The notes below the pieces were generated by a model, which worked only from the letters and a program-made list of their open reading frames with translations, did not search any database and was not told where the DNA came from. Positions 51,204 through 60,411 of a stretch of DNA of 64,000 nucleotides are shown here, piece by piece (the stretch's first letter is position 1; every line of letters begins with the position of its first letter). The DNA is taken from positions 42,763 to 106,762 of the forward strand of contig NZ_JAIVLB010000005.1 in assembly GCF_020524495.1 (NCBI RefSeq), given 5' to 3'. The stretch is from Bacillus stratosphericus. Lineage in GTDB: Bacteria; Bacillota; Bacilli; Bacillales; Bacillaceae. The position numbers and the translations under genes were made by a program.

Positions 51204-52318
51204 TATGCGTTAGCTTGTTTTTCTTTTACAGCTTCCATTTTTGCATAGTGTTCTTCAGCAATTTTATCGATTTCTTTTTTCAGCTCTTCGACCATTGTTT
51301 CTTCGGGTACTTTACGAACAATTTCACCTTTACGGAACAATAGACCTTCGCCTCTCGCGCCTGCGATTCCAATGTCAGCTTCACGCGCTTCACCTGGACC
51401 GTTTACAGCGCAACCTAGCACAGCTACTTTGATCGGTGCTTTAATTTTGGAGATATATTCTTCGACTTCATTTGCAATGCTAATGAGGTCAATTTCAATT
51501 CTTCCACAAGTTGGGCAAGAGATGAGTGTGGCTGCGTTTGATGCAAGACCAAATGATTTCAATAACTCGCGTGCTACTTTGACCTCTTCAACGGGATCAG
51601 CACTTAATGAGATGCGGAGTGTGTTCCCAATCCCCATATTCAAAATAGCGCCAAGACCCGCTGCACTTTTTACCGTACCTGCAAATAAAGTGCCTGACTC
51701 TGTAATACCAAGGTGAAGAGGGTAGTCAAATGCTTTTGCTGCTTTTTCGTACGCCTCAATTGCTAGATTGACATCAGATGCTTTCATGCTGACGATGATG
51801 TCATGAAAGTCTAGATCTTCTAGAATTTTAATGTGATGCAGTGCACTTTCGACCATACCATCAGCTGTTGGATAGCCGTATTTATCAAGGATTTTTTTCT
51901 CTAATGAACCGGCGTTTACGCCAATACGGATTGGAATGCCTTTTTCTTTTGCTGCTTTGACAACCGCTTCGACTTTTTCTCGTCTGCCGATGTTTCCTGG
52001 ATTGATTCGAATTTTGTCTGCGCCTGCTTCAATGGCCTTCAGTGCAAGCTTGTAGTCAAAATGAATATCGACAACAAGCGGAATATCAATTTGTTTTTTG
52101 ATGTCCGCAATGGCGTTTGCAGCGCGTTCATCTGGACATGCGACACGCACGATCTGACAGCCTGCTTCTTCAAGACGTTTAATTTCAGCTACTGTCGCTT
52201 TGACATCATGTGTTTTGGTTGTGGCCATACTTTGAATGACCACTTCATTATTTCCACCTATAGTTAAAGGTCCCACTTTGACGGGACGCGTTTTTGTACG
52301 ATGTGTGACTTCACTCAC
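51203..52318 (-). CDS. ispG: (E)-4-hydroxy-3-methylbut-2-enyl-diphosphate synthase IspG
   Basis: Iron-sulfur enzyme of the MEP isoprenoid pathway, converting MEcPP to HMBPP; its product is the IspH substrate. The 371 residues form a TIM barrel ([36 protein letters not shown]) and a C-terminal cluster domain with [12 protein letters not shown] and [15 protein letters not shown] start with AAGGAG ten bases upstream. A good minus-strand promoter is 63 bases upstream. Confidence 0.97.
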   Translation of the reverse strand: MSEVTHRTKTRPVKVGPLTIGGNNEVVIQSMATTKTHDVKATVAEIKRLEEAGCQIVRVACPDERAANAIADIKKQIDIPLVVDIHFDYKLALKAIEAGADKIRINPGNIGRREKVEAVVKAAKEKGIPIRIGVNAGSLEKKILDKYGYPTADGMVESALHHIKILEDLDFHDIIVSMKASDVNLAIEAYEKAAKAFDYPLHLGITESGTLFAGTVKSAAGLGAILNMGIGNTLRISLSADPVEEVKVARELLKSFGLASNAATLISCPTCGRIEIDLISIANEVEEYISKIKAPIKVAVLGCAVNGPGEAREADIGIAGARGEGLLFRKGEIVRKVPEETMVEELKKEIDKIAEEHYAKMEAVKEKQANA

Positions 52319-52380
52319 TTGTCAATCGCTCCTTAGTGTACACAGTTCGTTTGCAGTGTACGACGTGTTTTACATGTCAT

Positions 52381-52410
52381 ATTGTAACAGTCTCTTTGTA
52401 TGAATGACAA
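52381..52410 (-). promoter_or_regulatory. sigma-A promoter of ispG
   Basis: Minus strand: TTGTCA (52405-52410), 18-base spacer, TACAAT (52381-52386). The leader contains two direct copies of AGTGTAC (plus-strand 52335-52341 and 52355-52361), 20 bases apart. Confidence 0.68.
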
Positions 52411-52422
52411 GGAATTAACGTT

Positions 52423-52725
52423 TTATCTTTGATATACCGGAAACTTATATGTGCTGCCTGCTCGAATTTCGTTCGCTTTGACGCCTTTATTCAGCTCTTC
52501 GAAATCTTCAATGACCTCATCAAGAGGTTTACTTGTATGTACGATGGATACAACGGTTTGACCTTGTTTGACAGTAAGGGTCTTATACGTTTTTTTCTCA
52601 GAAGACTGAAACGCACTTGCGGGAACGGCCTGCTCTTCTTGAACAGGAATCGTTCCATTTTTTAAATCAAAAAAGATAATAAAAAGCACAAACAAACTAA
52701 TAAGTAAAAAAATAATTCGCCGCAT
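52423..52725 (-). CDS. yqfZ: YqfZ, membrane-anchored LysM-like protein
   Basis: 100-residue protein beginning MRRIIFLLISLFVLFIIFF, an N-terminal membrane anchor or signal. A short linker and a LysM-type domain follow (TLTVKQGQTVVSIVH ... VKANEIRAGSTYKFPVYQ), expected outside the membrane and binding peptidoglycan. The ATG at 52725 is chosen over a GTG three codons upstream that overlaps the GGTGAG site. Position matches B. subtilis YqfZ. In B. subtilis yqgA follows next; here it is absent. Confidence 0.85.
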   Translation of the reverse strand: MRRIIFLLISLFVLFIIFFDLKNGTIPVQEEQAVPASAFQSSEKKTYKTLTVKQGQTVVSIVHTSKPLDEVIEDFEELNKGVKANEIRAGSTYKFPVYQR

Positions 52726-52847
52726 TTCACTCACCGCTTTTATGATTTTACTTCAGTGTATGCATGTGCTGAAATGATAGAACCAAAAAGGGGAGAAAAG
52801 CTAGAGAGGATGGTTCTAGTTTGTTCTAGTAAGGCTTGTAACGGAAT

Positions 52848-52872
52848 GAAAAACCACTTTGACAAGTGGCTT
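52848..52872 (-). terminator. intrinsic terminator of yqgB
   Basis: CCACTT/AAGTGG stem (52854-52859 and 52864-52869) followed on the minus strand by a T-run (complement of 52849-52853), just after the yqgB stop. Confidence 0.8.
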
Positions 52873-53623
52873 ATTTTTTAGCAGGTATTTCTTTTACGAC
52901 AAGGTATAAAAAGATAAAGTTAATCACCCAATTTAATAAAAATGAGTTCGCAACAGGGGTGTTTAACGCACTCATGATAGCGAAAAAGACCGTCGTTAAT
53001 GTGAGTGAATAGGCTGAGAGCTTCCATAGCATTTGGAAGGAAAGCTCTTTTTGCTGCATCCGTTTAATAAATGTCCCAAGCATCGCAAGGAATGTGGCGC
53101 TGATAAACATGAGAGCAGCAGTTGAAAGATAAAGCAGCGCACAAATGACGGGGATAATGATCGTTTGGTTTTGGTTTATCACGCGAGCGAGGTCATCTTT
53201 TGTCAGTGTCCCGCCAAGAAGCTGATATGGTATATCCGTCATTTGTCCGTCAATGGCAATCACTGCTTTGTCTTTTAATAAAGCGATGGCTGTTTGTTTT
53301 GTTTCAAGCTCACTCATTTTTATTTTCTCAGAAGGGTCAAAGAAGATCGTAATCCCGTTTTCTTCTTTTTCTATCGGTGCGCTTTGATCAGCTTGAAGCT
53401 TCCCTTTTTCAATTGAAAAGTCGGGTAACTCTTTTTTGATCACATGCTGAAATCCTGACATTGCGCTCGAAATCTCTTGACTCATATGATAGCCCTGAGG
53501 AACAGTTGCGATGATGGAAAGGATAAAAATGTACAAAATGGGTTTTCCAATTCCAGTAAACCGTGCTCTTGCAATATCTTTTGGTGAATAAATTCCTTTT
53601 AACAATAGACTAAATACGTTCAA
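52871..53623 (-). CDS. yqgB: YqgB, DUF1189 family membrane protein
   Basis: Membrane protein of about 250 residues with an N-terminal helix (near 20-40, KPILYIFILSIIATVPQG), an extracytoplasmic domain (about 45-150) and three C-terminal helices (VICALLYLSTAALMFISATF onward). DUF1189 family, sometimes labelled maltodextrin-utilisation-like; no function is established. Start set at TTG 53623, eight bases after AGGAAG; the GTG three codons earlier (53632) touches that site and is the alternative. Confidence 0.8.
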   Translation of the reverse strand: MNVFSLLLKGIYSPKDIARARFTGIGKPILYIFILSIIATVPQGYHMSQEISSAMSGFQHVIKKELPDFSIEKGKLQADQSAPIEKEENGITIFFDPSEKIKMSELETKQTAIALLKDKAVIAIDGQMTDIPYQLLGGTLTKDDLARVINQNQTIIIPVICALLYLSTAALMFISATFLAMLGTFIKRMQQKELSFQMLWKLSAYSLTLTTVFFAIMSALNTPVANSFLLNWVINFIFLYLVVKEIPAKK

Positions 53624-53766
53624 CTGTTTCACTTCCTACATTCTTTTCTATTTCTCACATTGTATCAATGTCTATCCATCAAGTACAAGTACGGCCTTCA
53701 TCGCTGGTTAAGACAGCAGGAATGAGGCATAATGTATACAGCATATAAAAAGGAGGCGGCCGTGAC

Positions 53767-54252
53767 GTGGACGTGCTGTACTGGATTCTAATTGGCTGTG
53801 CATTTATCATTGCATTTGTTGGGCTCGTCTATCCAATCATCCCTAGTGTGGTCTTTATCATTTTTGGTTTTATTCTGTATGGCTTCTTTTTCAGCTTCGA
53901 GCCGTTGACACTGACATTTTGGCTCATTCAAGCCATGTTTACAGCCGTGTTATTTGCAGCGGATTATGTCTCAAATCTCATTGGTGTAAAGCACTTTGGC
54001 GGTAGTCGAGCAGCCATTTGGGGAAGCACTATAGGCTTATTAATCGGTCCATTTGTCATTCCAATTGCAGGGATTATCATTGGTCCATTTATAGGCAGCG
54101 TCATAGCAGAGCTTCTTGTTCATCAAAAAGATGTGAAGACAAGTATGAAAGTAGGCTTAGGCTCACTCATTGGATTTGTGTCAGGTGTATTTGCAAAAGG
54201 ATTGATCCAAGCACTAATGCTGGGAATCTTTTTACTTTATGTGCTACTCTAA
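53767..54252 (+). CDS. yqgC: YqgC, DUF456 family membrane protein
   Basis: Very hydrophobic 161-residue protein with about four to five helices and glycine-rich turns ([21 protein letters not shown]). This is the DUF456 family; function unknown. GTG start at 53767 with AAAGGAGG ten bases upstream. The same gene precedes sodA in B. subtilis. No clear terminator lies before the sodA promoter. Confidence 0.87.
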   Translation: MDVLYWILIGCAFIIAFVGLVYPIIPSVVFIIFGFILYGFFFSFEPLTLTFWLIQAMFTAVLFAADYVSNLIGVKHFGGSRAAIWGSTIGLLIGPFVIPIAGIIIGPFIGSVIAELLVHQKDVKTSMKVGLGSLIGFVSGVFAKGLIQALMLGIFLLYVLL

Positions 54253-54335
54253 TTCGAGAATGGGTGTTTAAAATTCTTTCTAAAGGGCTAAATACAAAAT
54301 AAGCACTGAAATGTTTCATATCATGAACAATAACG

Positions 54336-54364
54336 TTGAAACAAGTCGTTTCTTTTGATACTCT
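54336..54364 (+). promoter_or_regulatory. probable sigma-A promoter of sodA
   Basis: TTGAAA (54336-54341), 17-base spacer, TACTCT (54359-54364), 72 bases before the sodA ATG. Confidence 0.6.
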
Positions 54365-54436
54365 TTGAGTAAGGTGAAATTGCTTGCTTACAAAGGAAGC
54401 ATTTCAGTACATACATTTCTAAGGAGGAATTTTACC

Positions 54437-55045
54437 ATGGCTTTTAAACTTCCAGAATTACCATATGCTTACGATGCATTAGAACCACATATCGACAAGG
54501 AAACAATGACAATTCACCACACAAAACACCATAATACTTACGTAACAAACTTAAGTAAAGCAATCGAAGGAGTGTCAGCTCTTGAAGATCAATCAATTGA
54601 AGAGCTAGTGGCTAACCTGAACTCTGTACCTGAAAATGTTCGTACAGCTGTACGTAACAATGGCGGAGGACACGCTAACCACTCATTATTCTGGACCCTT
54701 CTTTCACCAAACGGAGGCGGCGCACCAACTGGTGAACTTGCAGATGCGGTCGAAAAAGAATTAGGTGGATTTGAAAAATTCAAATCTGATTTTGCTGCAG
54801 CAGCTGCAGGACGCTTTGGTTCTGGTTGGGCATGGCTTGTTGTGAACAACGGCAAACTTGAAATCACAAGCACTCCAAACCAAGATTCTCCTTTAACTGA
54901 AGGGAAAACACCAATCCTAGGACTTGACGTTTGGGAGCATGCTTACTACTTAAACTACCAAAACCGTCGTCCTGATTACATTTCTGCATTCTGGAATGTT
55001 GTGAACTGGGATGAAGTGGCTCGCCTTTACAGCCAAGCAAAATAA
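54437..55045 (+). CDS. sodA: superoxide dismutase (Mn)
   Basis: Detoxifies superoxide; 202 residues from ATG 54437 with AAGGAGG nine bases upstream. Metal ligands are H27 in [13 protein letters not shown], the His in [13 protein letters not shown], and the DVWEHAYYL motif (Asp and His). The [18 protein letters not shown] region ([14 protein letters not shown]) and lack of iron-specific residues fit the manganese form typical of Bacillus. The 3' flank is immediately interrupted by an IS remnant; no terminator of its own is left. Confidence 0.97.
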   Translation: MAFKLPELPYAYDALEPHIDKETMTIHHTKHHNTYVTNLSKAIEGVSALEDQSIEELVANLNSVPENVRTAVRNNGGGHANHSLFWTLLSPNGGGAPTGELADAVEKELGGFEKFKSDFAAAAAGRFGSGWAWLVVNNGKLEITSTPNQDSPLTEGKTPILGLDVWEHAYYLNYQNRRPDYISAFWNVVNWDEVARLYSQAK

Positions 55046-55084
55046 ATTGGTCTAATCCCTGTCAAGTAGACACATATAAAAAGC

Positions 55085-55317
55085 CTAAGTAGCCAGTGTG
55101 TGACGGTATTCTACCGGAGCACACTGGTTTAATTTTTTCTGGAATGGATCGTGATTATAGAATTGAATGTAATCTTCTATGCTCTTGTGAAGTGTTTTGA
55201 GATGAGAGAAAAATAATTCGATTCAAACCCTTGATTCTTACGCCATGGATACACCAGCCATGTCAACAGATAAAGGGTCTTTAATTCGTGAACAACTTCA
55301 AACCGTGCAGTCTTCAA
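55085..55317 (-). pseudogene. remnant of IS3-family transposase orfB
   Basis: The N-terminal piece LKTARFEVVHELKTLYLLTWL (from TTG 55317) and the C-terminal piece FFSHLKTLHKSIEDYIQFYN ... QKKLNQCAPVEYRHTLAT are recognisable. The integrase DDE core between them is deleted, and the pieces are in different frames with stops near the joint. Inactive. Confidence 0.8.
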
Positions 55318-55480
55318 AATCCGTCCTCCCCGTGAAGATTTGGATAACGCTTACCTGTGCCTTTAAATAATCTTTTTCTTCTTCCACACTTTTAAAGATA
55401 GACTTAGGACATCCACTAAAAGGATTTTCTGACTTTGTATTTTTTCCTATGTCTTCAAAAGATTGTCCTTTTCTCGCCAT
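55314..55480 (-). pseudogene. remnant of IS3-family transposase orfA
   Basis: Begins MARKGQSF with GGAGGGG upstream, then jumps to the family's C-terminal PKSIFKSVEEEKDYLKAQV. After a one-base shift it continues KRYPNLHGEDGF and stops. The helix-turn-helix and most of the leucine zipper are missing. Inactive. Confidence 0.8.
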
Positions 55481-55654
55481 AAAAAATCCCCTCCAAGTAT
55501 AGTGTAACAGCCGATTATGAAAATTGGGCTTTCTACACTGTCTACTTAGATGGGAACATACCATAAAGCGGGTCTTTTTATATTTTCCCTCCTTTTCTTA
55601 CATATCTGCCTTGTGATGAGACAGACTATTGTGTAGAAAAGGAGAATGAAATAT

Positions 55655-56941
55655 ATGAGCAGATTAAAGAAAATGTTCGGGGACATGGATGTCACAAGAG
55701 ATTTATTGCTCCTCCTAACGATTGGCGGATTGTACGCACTTGCCATTGCACTTTCGAATACGTTTGTGAATGTGTACTTATGGAAACAGTCAGGGCGATT
55801 TACGGATCTTGCGATTTATAACTTGGCGATTGTTGTGCTTCAGCCCATTACTTTTTTATTTGCTGGTCGGCTCGCTAAAAAAATAGACCGTGCGTTTGTC
55901 CTTCGTTTCGGTGTCATCTTCTTATCCGCTTTTTACTTAATTGTACTAATGGCAGGAGAACAAGCGGCTGCGCGGCTTGTCTTATTAGGGAGTGTCCTTG
56001 GGATCGGCTATGGTTTTTACTGGCTTGCTTTTAATGTACTCACCTTTGAAATCACTGAACCTGAAACAAGAGATTTCTTCAATGGATTTCTAGGAGTGCT
56101 CACGTCTACAGCTGGCATGATCGGTCCACTAATTGCTGGTATTGTCATTTCTAAACTAACGGATGATACGGGTTATACAGTCATTTTTACGTTATCGCTT
56201 CTTTTGTTTTCATTAGCGGTCGTCATGAGTTTCTTTCTCAAGAGAAGGCAGTCAAAAGGGAAGTTTATGATCAAGCAAATTTGGAAAGAGCGGCATGCAG
56301 ACGAGAATTGGCGTAAGATTACAACGGCTCACTTCTTTCAGGGGCTTAGAGAAGGCGTCTTTGTCTTTTTAATTAGTGTTTTTGTGTTTATTGCGACAAA
56401 CAGTGAGCTTGCTCTTGGAACATTTGGTTTAGTGAACTCAGGTGTCGCCTTTTTTGCTTATTTTTTCGCTACACGTCTAATTAAGAAAAAATGGCGGAAG
56501 AAAGCGATTATGCTTGGTGGGCTTATTTTATTTGGCGCACTATTTTTAATTGTTTTTCACTTGTCCTATGTATCGCTTCTCATGTATGCAGTGGCCATTG
56601 CCATAGGATATCCGCTCCTGCTTGTCCCGTATGTATCATTAACCTACGATGTGATCGGCCACGCTAGGTATGCAAGAAAAGCCCGGATTGAATATATTGT
56701 GGTTAGAGAACTATTTTTAAATGCGGGACGTATTTGCTCCATTGTGTTGTTTCTTTTGTTTGTCACCTTACTAGGCGATGAGGTTGGCATTCCTGCATCA
56801 TTAGTTGTTCTCGGAGCGGGACATACTCTTATTTATTATTTTGTAAAGGATATTCAATTAAAAGAAAAAACAGCTGATATGAAAGAGGCTGACAGTCAAA
56901 AGCCAGTATCTCACACAAACCTTATTAAGGGAGAAAGGTAA
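55655..56941 (+). CDS. yqgE: YqgE, major facilitator superfamily transporter
   Basis: MFS permease of 428 residues with about twelve hydrophobic helices in two halves joined by a basic loop (FFLKRRQSKGKFMIKQIWK). Substrate unknown; no motif I recognise narrows it. The ATG at 55655 has AAAGGAG ten bases upstream; the in-frame ATG three codons earlier abuts that site. It follows the IS remnant and precedes pbpA, as yqgE does in B. subtilis between sodA and pbpA. Confidence 0.88.
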   Translation: MSRLKKMFGDMDVTRDLLLLLTIGGLYALAIALSNTFVNVYLWKQSGRFTDLAIYNLAIVVLQPITFLFAGRLAKKIDRAFVLRFGVIFLSAFYLIVLMAGEQAAARLVLLGSVLGIGYGFYWLAFNVLTFEITEPETRDFFNGFLGVLTSTAGMIGPLIAGIVISKLTDDTGYTVIFTLSLLLFSLAVVMSFFLKRRQSKGKFMIKQIWKERHADENWRKITTAHFFQGLREGVFVFLISVFVFIATNSELALGTFGLVNSGVAFFAYFFATRLIKKKWRKKAIMLGGLILFGALFLIVFHLSYVSLLMYAVAIAIGYPLLLVPYVSLTYDVIGHARYARKARIEYIVVRELFLNAGRICSIVLFLLFVTLLGDEVGIPASLVVLGAGHTLIYYFVKDIQLKEKTADMKEADSQKPVSHTNLIKGER

Positions 56942-57063
56942 AATTTCTTACCATTGGAACAGCAAATTTCTAGATAAATCATAGAAAAAACGCTAAAATG
57001 ATGATGGCATCTTTTATACACAAAAAGGGGTGTCATTTCTTTCTTTATAGAAAAGGTGATGTG

Positions 57064-59199
57064 ATGAGAAACAAGAAAAACAAAAAAGATGCGAAGGAAG
57101 GGCGCAAAACACTTCCGATTCGGTTAAATTTATTATTTTTAGCTGCATTCATAATTTTTACCGGTGTTGTGGTCAGACTCGGTTTTGTGCAAATTGTCAA
57201 TGGAGAAGATTATAAAAAGCAGGCAGAGAAACAAAATGATGTGAATGTCAGCTCATCTGCTCCGCGCGGAAAAATTTATGATCGAAACTATAACACGATC
57301 GTCAGCAATAAAGCGCTAAATGCCATTACATATACGAGAACCTCGACGACATCACAAGAAGAGCGACTCAAAGTGGCAACAAAATTAGCGGATATGATTC
57401 ATGTGAGTACGAAAAAAGTCACAGATCGTGATAAAAAAGATTTTTGGATCTTAACGCATCCGAATGAAGCCAAAAAGCTTGTTCAAAAGGAATCAGAATT
57501 AAAGGGTGACGATAAGCTCTCTGATGATAAACTATACGAACTTCAACTTAAACGCATCACAGACAAGGAATTAAATCAGCTGACGAAAAAAGATTTGCAA
57601 GTGCTTGCGATTAAAAGACAGATGGATGCAGGCTATGCGCTTACACCTCAATTCATCAAAAATGAAGATGTGAAGCCAAGCGAAATTGCTTACGTCTCAG
57701 AGCATTTGGACGAGCTGCCAGGCGTTGATGTCACAACAGACTGGATGCGCAGTTATCCATATAAAGGGTTGCTCCGCAGTATGCTCGGTAGTGTGTCTTC
57801 AAGTGATGAAGGCCTTCCGCAATCGCTGCTTGAACATTATCTGTCACTAGGCTACAGCCGAAATGACCGTGTAGGAAAAAGCTATCTTGAATATCAATAT
57901 GAAGATGTATTGCAAGGTCAAAAAGAAAAAGAACAGAATACAACCGATAAAGAGGGTAATGTCACAAGCTCTAAAGTCTTAACAGAAGGGAAAAGCGGGA
58001 AAGACCTCGTGCTTACCATTGATATTCAGCTGCAAAAAGAGGTCGAAAAAATCATTGAAAAGAATTTGAGAAGTGCGAAGCAACGAGGTGGAACAGAGCT
58101 TCTTGATCGTGCGTTTGTGGTCATGATGGATCCGAGAAATGGAGAGGTTCTCTCTATTGCAGGTAAGCAGATTACAAACAAAAATGGAAAATACAAATTC
58201 GATGACTATGCATTAGGATCCATGACATCTTCTTATGCAATGGGATCAGCAGTGAAAGGAGCAACAGTACTGACAGGATATAAAACAGGCGTCATTCATA
58301 TTGGAAGCACCCAGTATGATGAACCTCTCTATATCGCGCAATCACCGCCAAAGAAATCCTATCAAAATATGGGACTCATTAATGATTTAACTGCACTAGA
58401 GCGTTCGTCAAACGTTTATATGTTCAAAACAGCGATTGCGATTGGGAAAGGGGAATATCGGAAGAATCAGCCGCTCCCAATTGATACGAAAGCATTTGAT
58501 ACGTTCCGCTATAATTTCAGTAAATTTGGTCTTGGAGTCAAAACAGGTATTGATCTTCCGAACGAAGCAACTGGCTATCGAGGAACGTCTACACAATCTG
58601 GTCTCTTACTTGACTATGCGATTGGACAATACGACACGTTTACTCCGCTGCAAATGGCGCAATACGTCTCAACGATTGCAAATGGCGGTTACCGTTTACG
58701 TCCGCAGCTTGTAAAAGAAGTCAGAGAGCCAGATCCGCAGCGCGGCATTGGCGCTGTGACCGAATCTGTTAAACCGGATGTTTTGAATAAGCTGGATATG
58801 ACAAGTGATGAGATCAAGCGGGTACAGCAAGGGTTCAAACTTGTTATGCAAAACCCAAGAGGAACAGCGTATTCGAACTTTGGCAACAAAAATTATAATC
58901 CAGCTGGAAAGACAGGGACCGCTCAATCGTTCTATGACGGCCCAATTAAAAGCAAACGCGGCACACAGACGTATAACACAACACTTGTTGCATATGCGCC
59001 TGCTGATAATCCAGAAGTGGCCATTTCGGTCGTTGTCCCGTGGGTGTATCAAGACTACAACCAGCGTTATTCGATTACGAATGACATTGGTGAACAAGTA
59101 TTAGACAAATACTTTGAACTGAAATCGAAACAGGAAAGCGATGATACACAAGCAAAAAATAAAAATAAAATTGAAAATGAAGCAGAAACAAATAACTAG
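57064..59199 (+). CDS. pbpA: class B penicillin-binding protein 2A (PbpA)
   Basis: Transpeptidase for side-wall peptidoglycan elongation and spore outgrowth. 711 residues from ATG 57064 (AAAGGTGATGTG upstream); an ATG at 56998 would add 22 unlikely residues. One membrane anchor (about 19-40), a dimerisation domain with SSSAPRGKIYDRNYNTIVSN-type start, then the transpeptidase domain with SxxK at S395-K398 (GSAVKG), SSN at 448-450 and KTG at 616-618. Length and order match B. subtilis PBP2A. Confidence 0.95.
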   Translation: MRNKKNKKDAKEGRKTLPIRLNLLFLAAFIIFTGVVVRLGFVQIVNGEDYKKQAEKQNDVNVSSSAPRGKIYDRNYNTIVSNKALNAITYTRTSTTSQEERLKVATKLADMIHVSTKKVTDRDKKDFWILTHPNEAKKLVQKESELKGDDKLSDDKLYELQLKRITDKELNQLTKKDLQVLAIKRQMDAGYALTPQFIKNEDVKPSEIAYVSEHLDELPGVDVTTDWMRSYPYKGLLRSMLGSVSSSDEGLPQSLLEHYLSLGYSRNDRVGKSYLEYQYEDVLQGQKEKEQNTTDKEGNVTSSKVLTEGKSGKDLVLTIDIQLQKEVEKIIEKNLRSAKQRGGTELLDRAFVVMMDPRNGEVLSIAGKQITNKNGKYKFDDYALGSMTSSYAMGSAVKGATVLTGYKTGVIHIGSTQYDEPLYIAQSPPKKSYQNMGLINDLTALERSSNVYMFKTAIAIGKGEYRKNQPLPIDTKAFDTFRYNFSKFGLGVKTGIDLPNEATGYRGTSTQSGLLLDYAIGQYDTFTPLQMAQYVSTIANGGYRLRPQLVKEVREPDPQRGIGAVTESVKPDVLNKLDMTSDEIKRVQQGFKLVMQNPRGTAYSNFGNKNYNPAGKTGTAQSFYDGPIKSKRGTQTYNTTLVAYAPADNPEVAISVVVPWVYQDYNQRYSITNDIGEQVLDKYFELKSKQESDDTQAKNKNKIENEAETNN

Positions 59200-59213
59200 A
59201 CCTTTCATAGGTA

Positions 59214-59244
59214 AAAACGCTCACTTTTTGTGGGCGATTTTTTT
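59214..59244 (+). terminator. intrinsic terminator after pbpA
   Basis: CGCTCAC/GTGGGCG stem (59218-59224 and 59230-59236, one wobble) followed by ATTTTTTT. Confidence 0.85.
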
Positions 59245-59321
59245 ATGTTTTCTTCAAACTTTTCGATTCAAATTGACAAAAAACATAAAAAACTCCGCAA
59301 GATCTCTACAAATCTTCGGCA

Positions 59322-59360
59322 TTTACAAAAACTTAACATTCCATTTAAACGAAATTAATA
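59322..59360 (+). promoter_or_regulatory. Pho box (PhoP binding repeats) of the pst operon
   Basis: Four TTAACA-like hexamers at an exact 11-base period: TTTACA (59322), TTAACA (59333), TTTAAA (59344), TTAATA (59355). PhoP~P dimers bind such tandem repeats on one helix face. A TATTAC -10-like element follows at 59375-59380, 15 bases on. This predicts strong induction of pst by phosphate starvation. Confidence 0.88.
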
Positions 59361-59414
59361 AAAAACCTTTAATGTATTACTCGTAGGACAAATTATTCAG
59401 GGGGTATTCTTGAA

Positions 59415-60332
59415 ATGAAAAAGAACAAATTATGGCTGCTTACTTTCCTTACTATCGCATTGTTAGCATTCGTCACAGCATGCGGAAACAGCAGCTCAAG
59501 CGATGATTCAAAAGACAGTAAAGAAAATGCTTCAAACAAAGATGAGGCATCAGGTTCCATTACCATCTCAGGATCATCTGCGATGCAGCCTTTAGTTCTT
59601 GCGGCAGCAGAAAAATTCATGGATAAACATCCAAAAGCCGATATTCAAGTACAAGCCGGCGGTTCAGGAACAGGCCTTTCTCAAGTATCTGAAGGATCTG
59701 TACAAATTGGTAACTCAGATGTATTCGCAGAAGAGAAAGACGGAATCGACGCAAACGTTTTAAAAGACCACAAAGTGGCAGTTGTTGGAATGGCAGCAGC
59801 TGTAAACCCTGAAGTTGGTGTCAAAGACATCACAAAGGACGAATTGAAAAAAATCTTTACTGGCAAAATCAAAAACTGGAAAGAGCTTGGTGGGAAAGAC
59901 CAAAAAATCACACTTGTCAACAGACCTGATTCTTCAGGAACGCGTGCAACATTTGTGAAATATGCACTTGATGGTGAAACTCCTGCAGAAGGAATCACAG
60001 AAGATTCTTCAAACACAGTGAAAAAACTGATTGCAGAAACACCAGGTGCGATTGGATACCTAGCATTCTCTTATTTAACAGATGACAACATTACACCGCT
60101 TAGCATTGATGGGGTGAAACCGGAAGAAAGCAATGTAGAAAGCGGTAAATATACAATTTGGGCATACGAGCACTCTTATACAAAAGGTGAGCCAGAAGGT
60201 CTAACAAAACAATTTATAGATTACCTAATGAGTGACGAAGTACAAAAAGAAATTATCAAAGACCAAGGCTACATCTCAGTCTCTAATATGCAAGTAGAAA
60301 GAGATGCAACAGGCAAACAAACAGATAAGTAA
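59415..60332 (+). CDS. pstS: phosphate ABC transporter substrate-binding lipoprotein PstS
   Basis: Binds phosphate outside the membrane and passes it to PstCA. The 305-residue precursor has a lipoprotein signal peptide with the lipobox cysteine in FVTACGNSSSSD (Cys 25), a Ser/Asp-rich linker, then the binding domain with ITISGSSAMQPL, VQAGGSGTGLSQV, NRPDSSGTRATF and TPGAIGYLAFSY, which line the phosphate site. GGGGG lies upstream at about ten bases. First gene of the Pho-controlled operon. Confidence 0.95.
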   Translation: MKKNKLWLLTFLTIALLAFVTACGNSSSSDDSKDSKENASNKDEASGSITISGSSAMQPLVLAAAEKFMDKHPKADIQVQAGGSGTGLSQVSEGSVQIGNSDVFAEEKDGIDANVLKDHKVAVVGMAAAVNPEVGVKDITKDELKKIFTGKIKNWKELGGKDQKITLVNRPDSSGTRATFVKYALDGETPAEGITEDSSNTVKKLIAETPGAIGYLAFSYLTDDNITPLSIDGVKPEESNVESGKYTIWAYEHSYTKGEPEGLTKQFIDYLMSDEVQKEIIKDQGYISVSNMQVERDATGKQTDK

Positions 60333-60352
60333 GAGGTCTTGAATTGATGATG

Positions 60353-60386
60353 AAGGAAAAGTGGAACTTTTCACTTTTCCTTTTAT
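60353..60386 (+). terminator. partial terminator / mRNA-stabilising hairpin between pstS and pstC
   Basis: GGAAAAGTG/CACTTTTCC stem (60355-60363 and 60372-60380) followed by TTTTA. It would leave pstS mRNA more abundant than the rest of the operon, as reported for B. subtilis pst. Confidence 0.82.
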
Positions 60387-60411
60387 GACATTCATAGGAG
60401 TGTAGAAAAAG

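Larger units (their letters stand above)
55053..55558 (-). mobile_element. deleted IS3-family (IS150-like) element between sodA and yqgE
   Basis: About 505 bases bounded by imperfect terminal inverted repeats of ~30 bases: left TCCCTGTCAAGTAGACA (from 55056) and right, read inward on the minus strand, TCCCATCTAAGTAGACA (from 55555 down). Both share AAGTAGACA and end in AAAGCC/AAAAGCC. Inside, on the minus strand, lie the two ends of orfA and orfB with the middle of the transposase gone, plus stops and frameshifts. A full copy would be about 1.5 kb. No clear target duplication remains, so the insertion is old or its ends have decayed. Confidence 0.82.

Noticed and set aside
58696..59097. 133-codon minus-strand frame inside pbpA
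   Set aside because: Antisense shadow of the penicillin-binding transpeptidase domain; no start signals.
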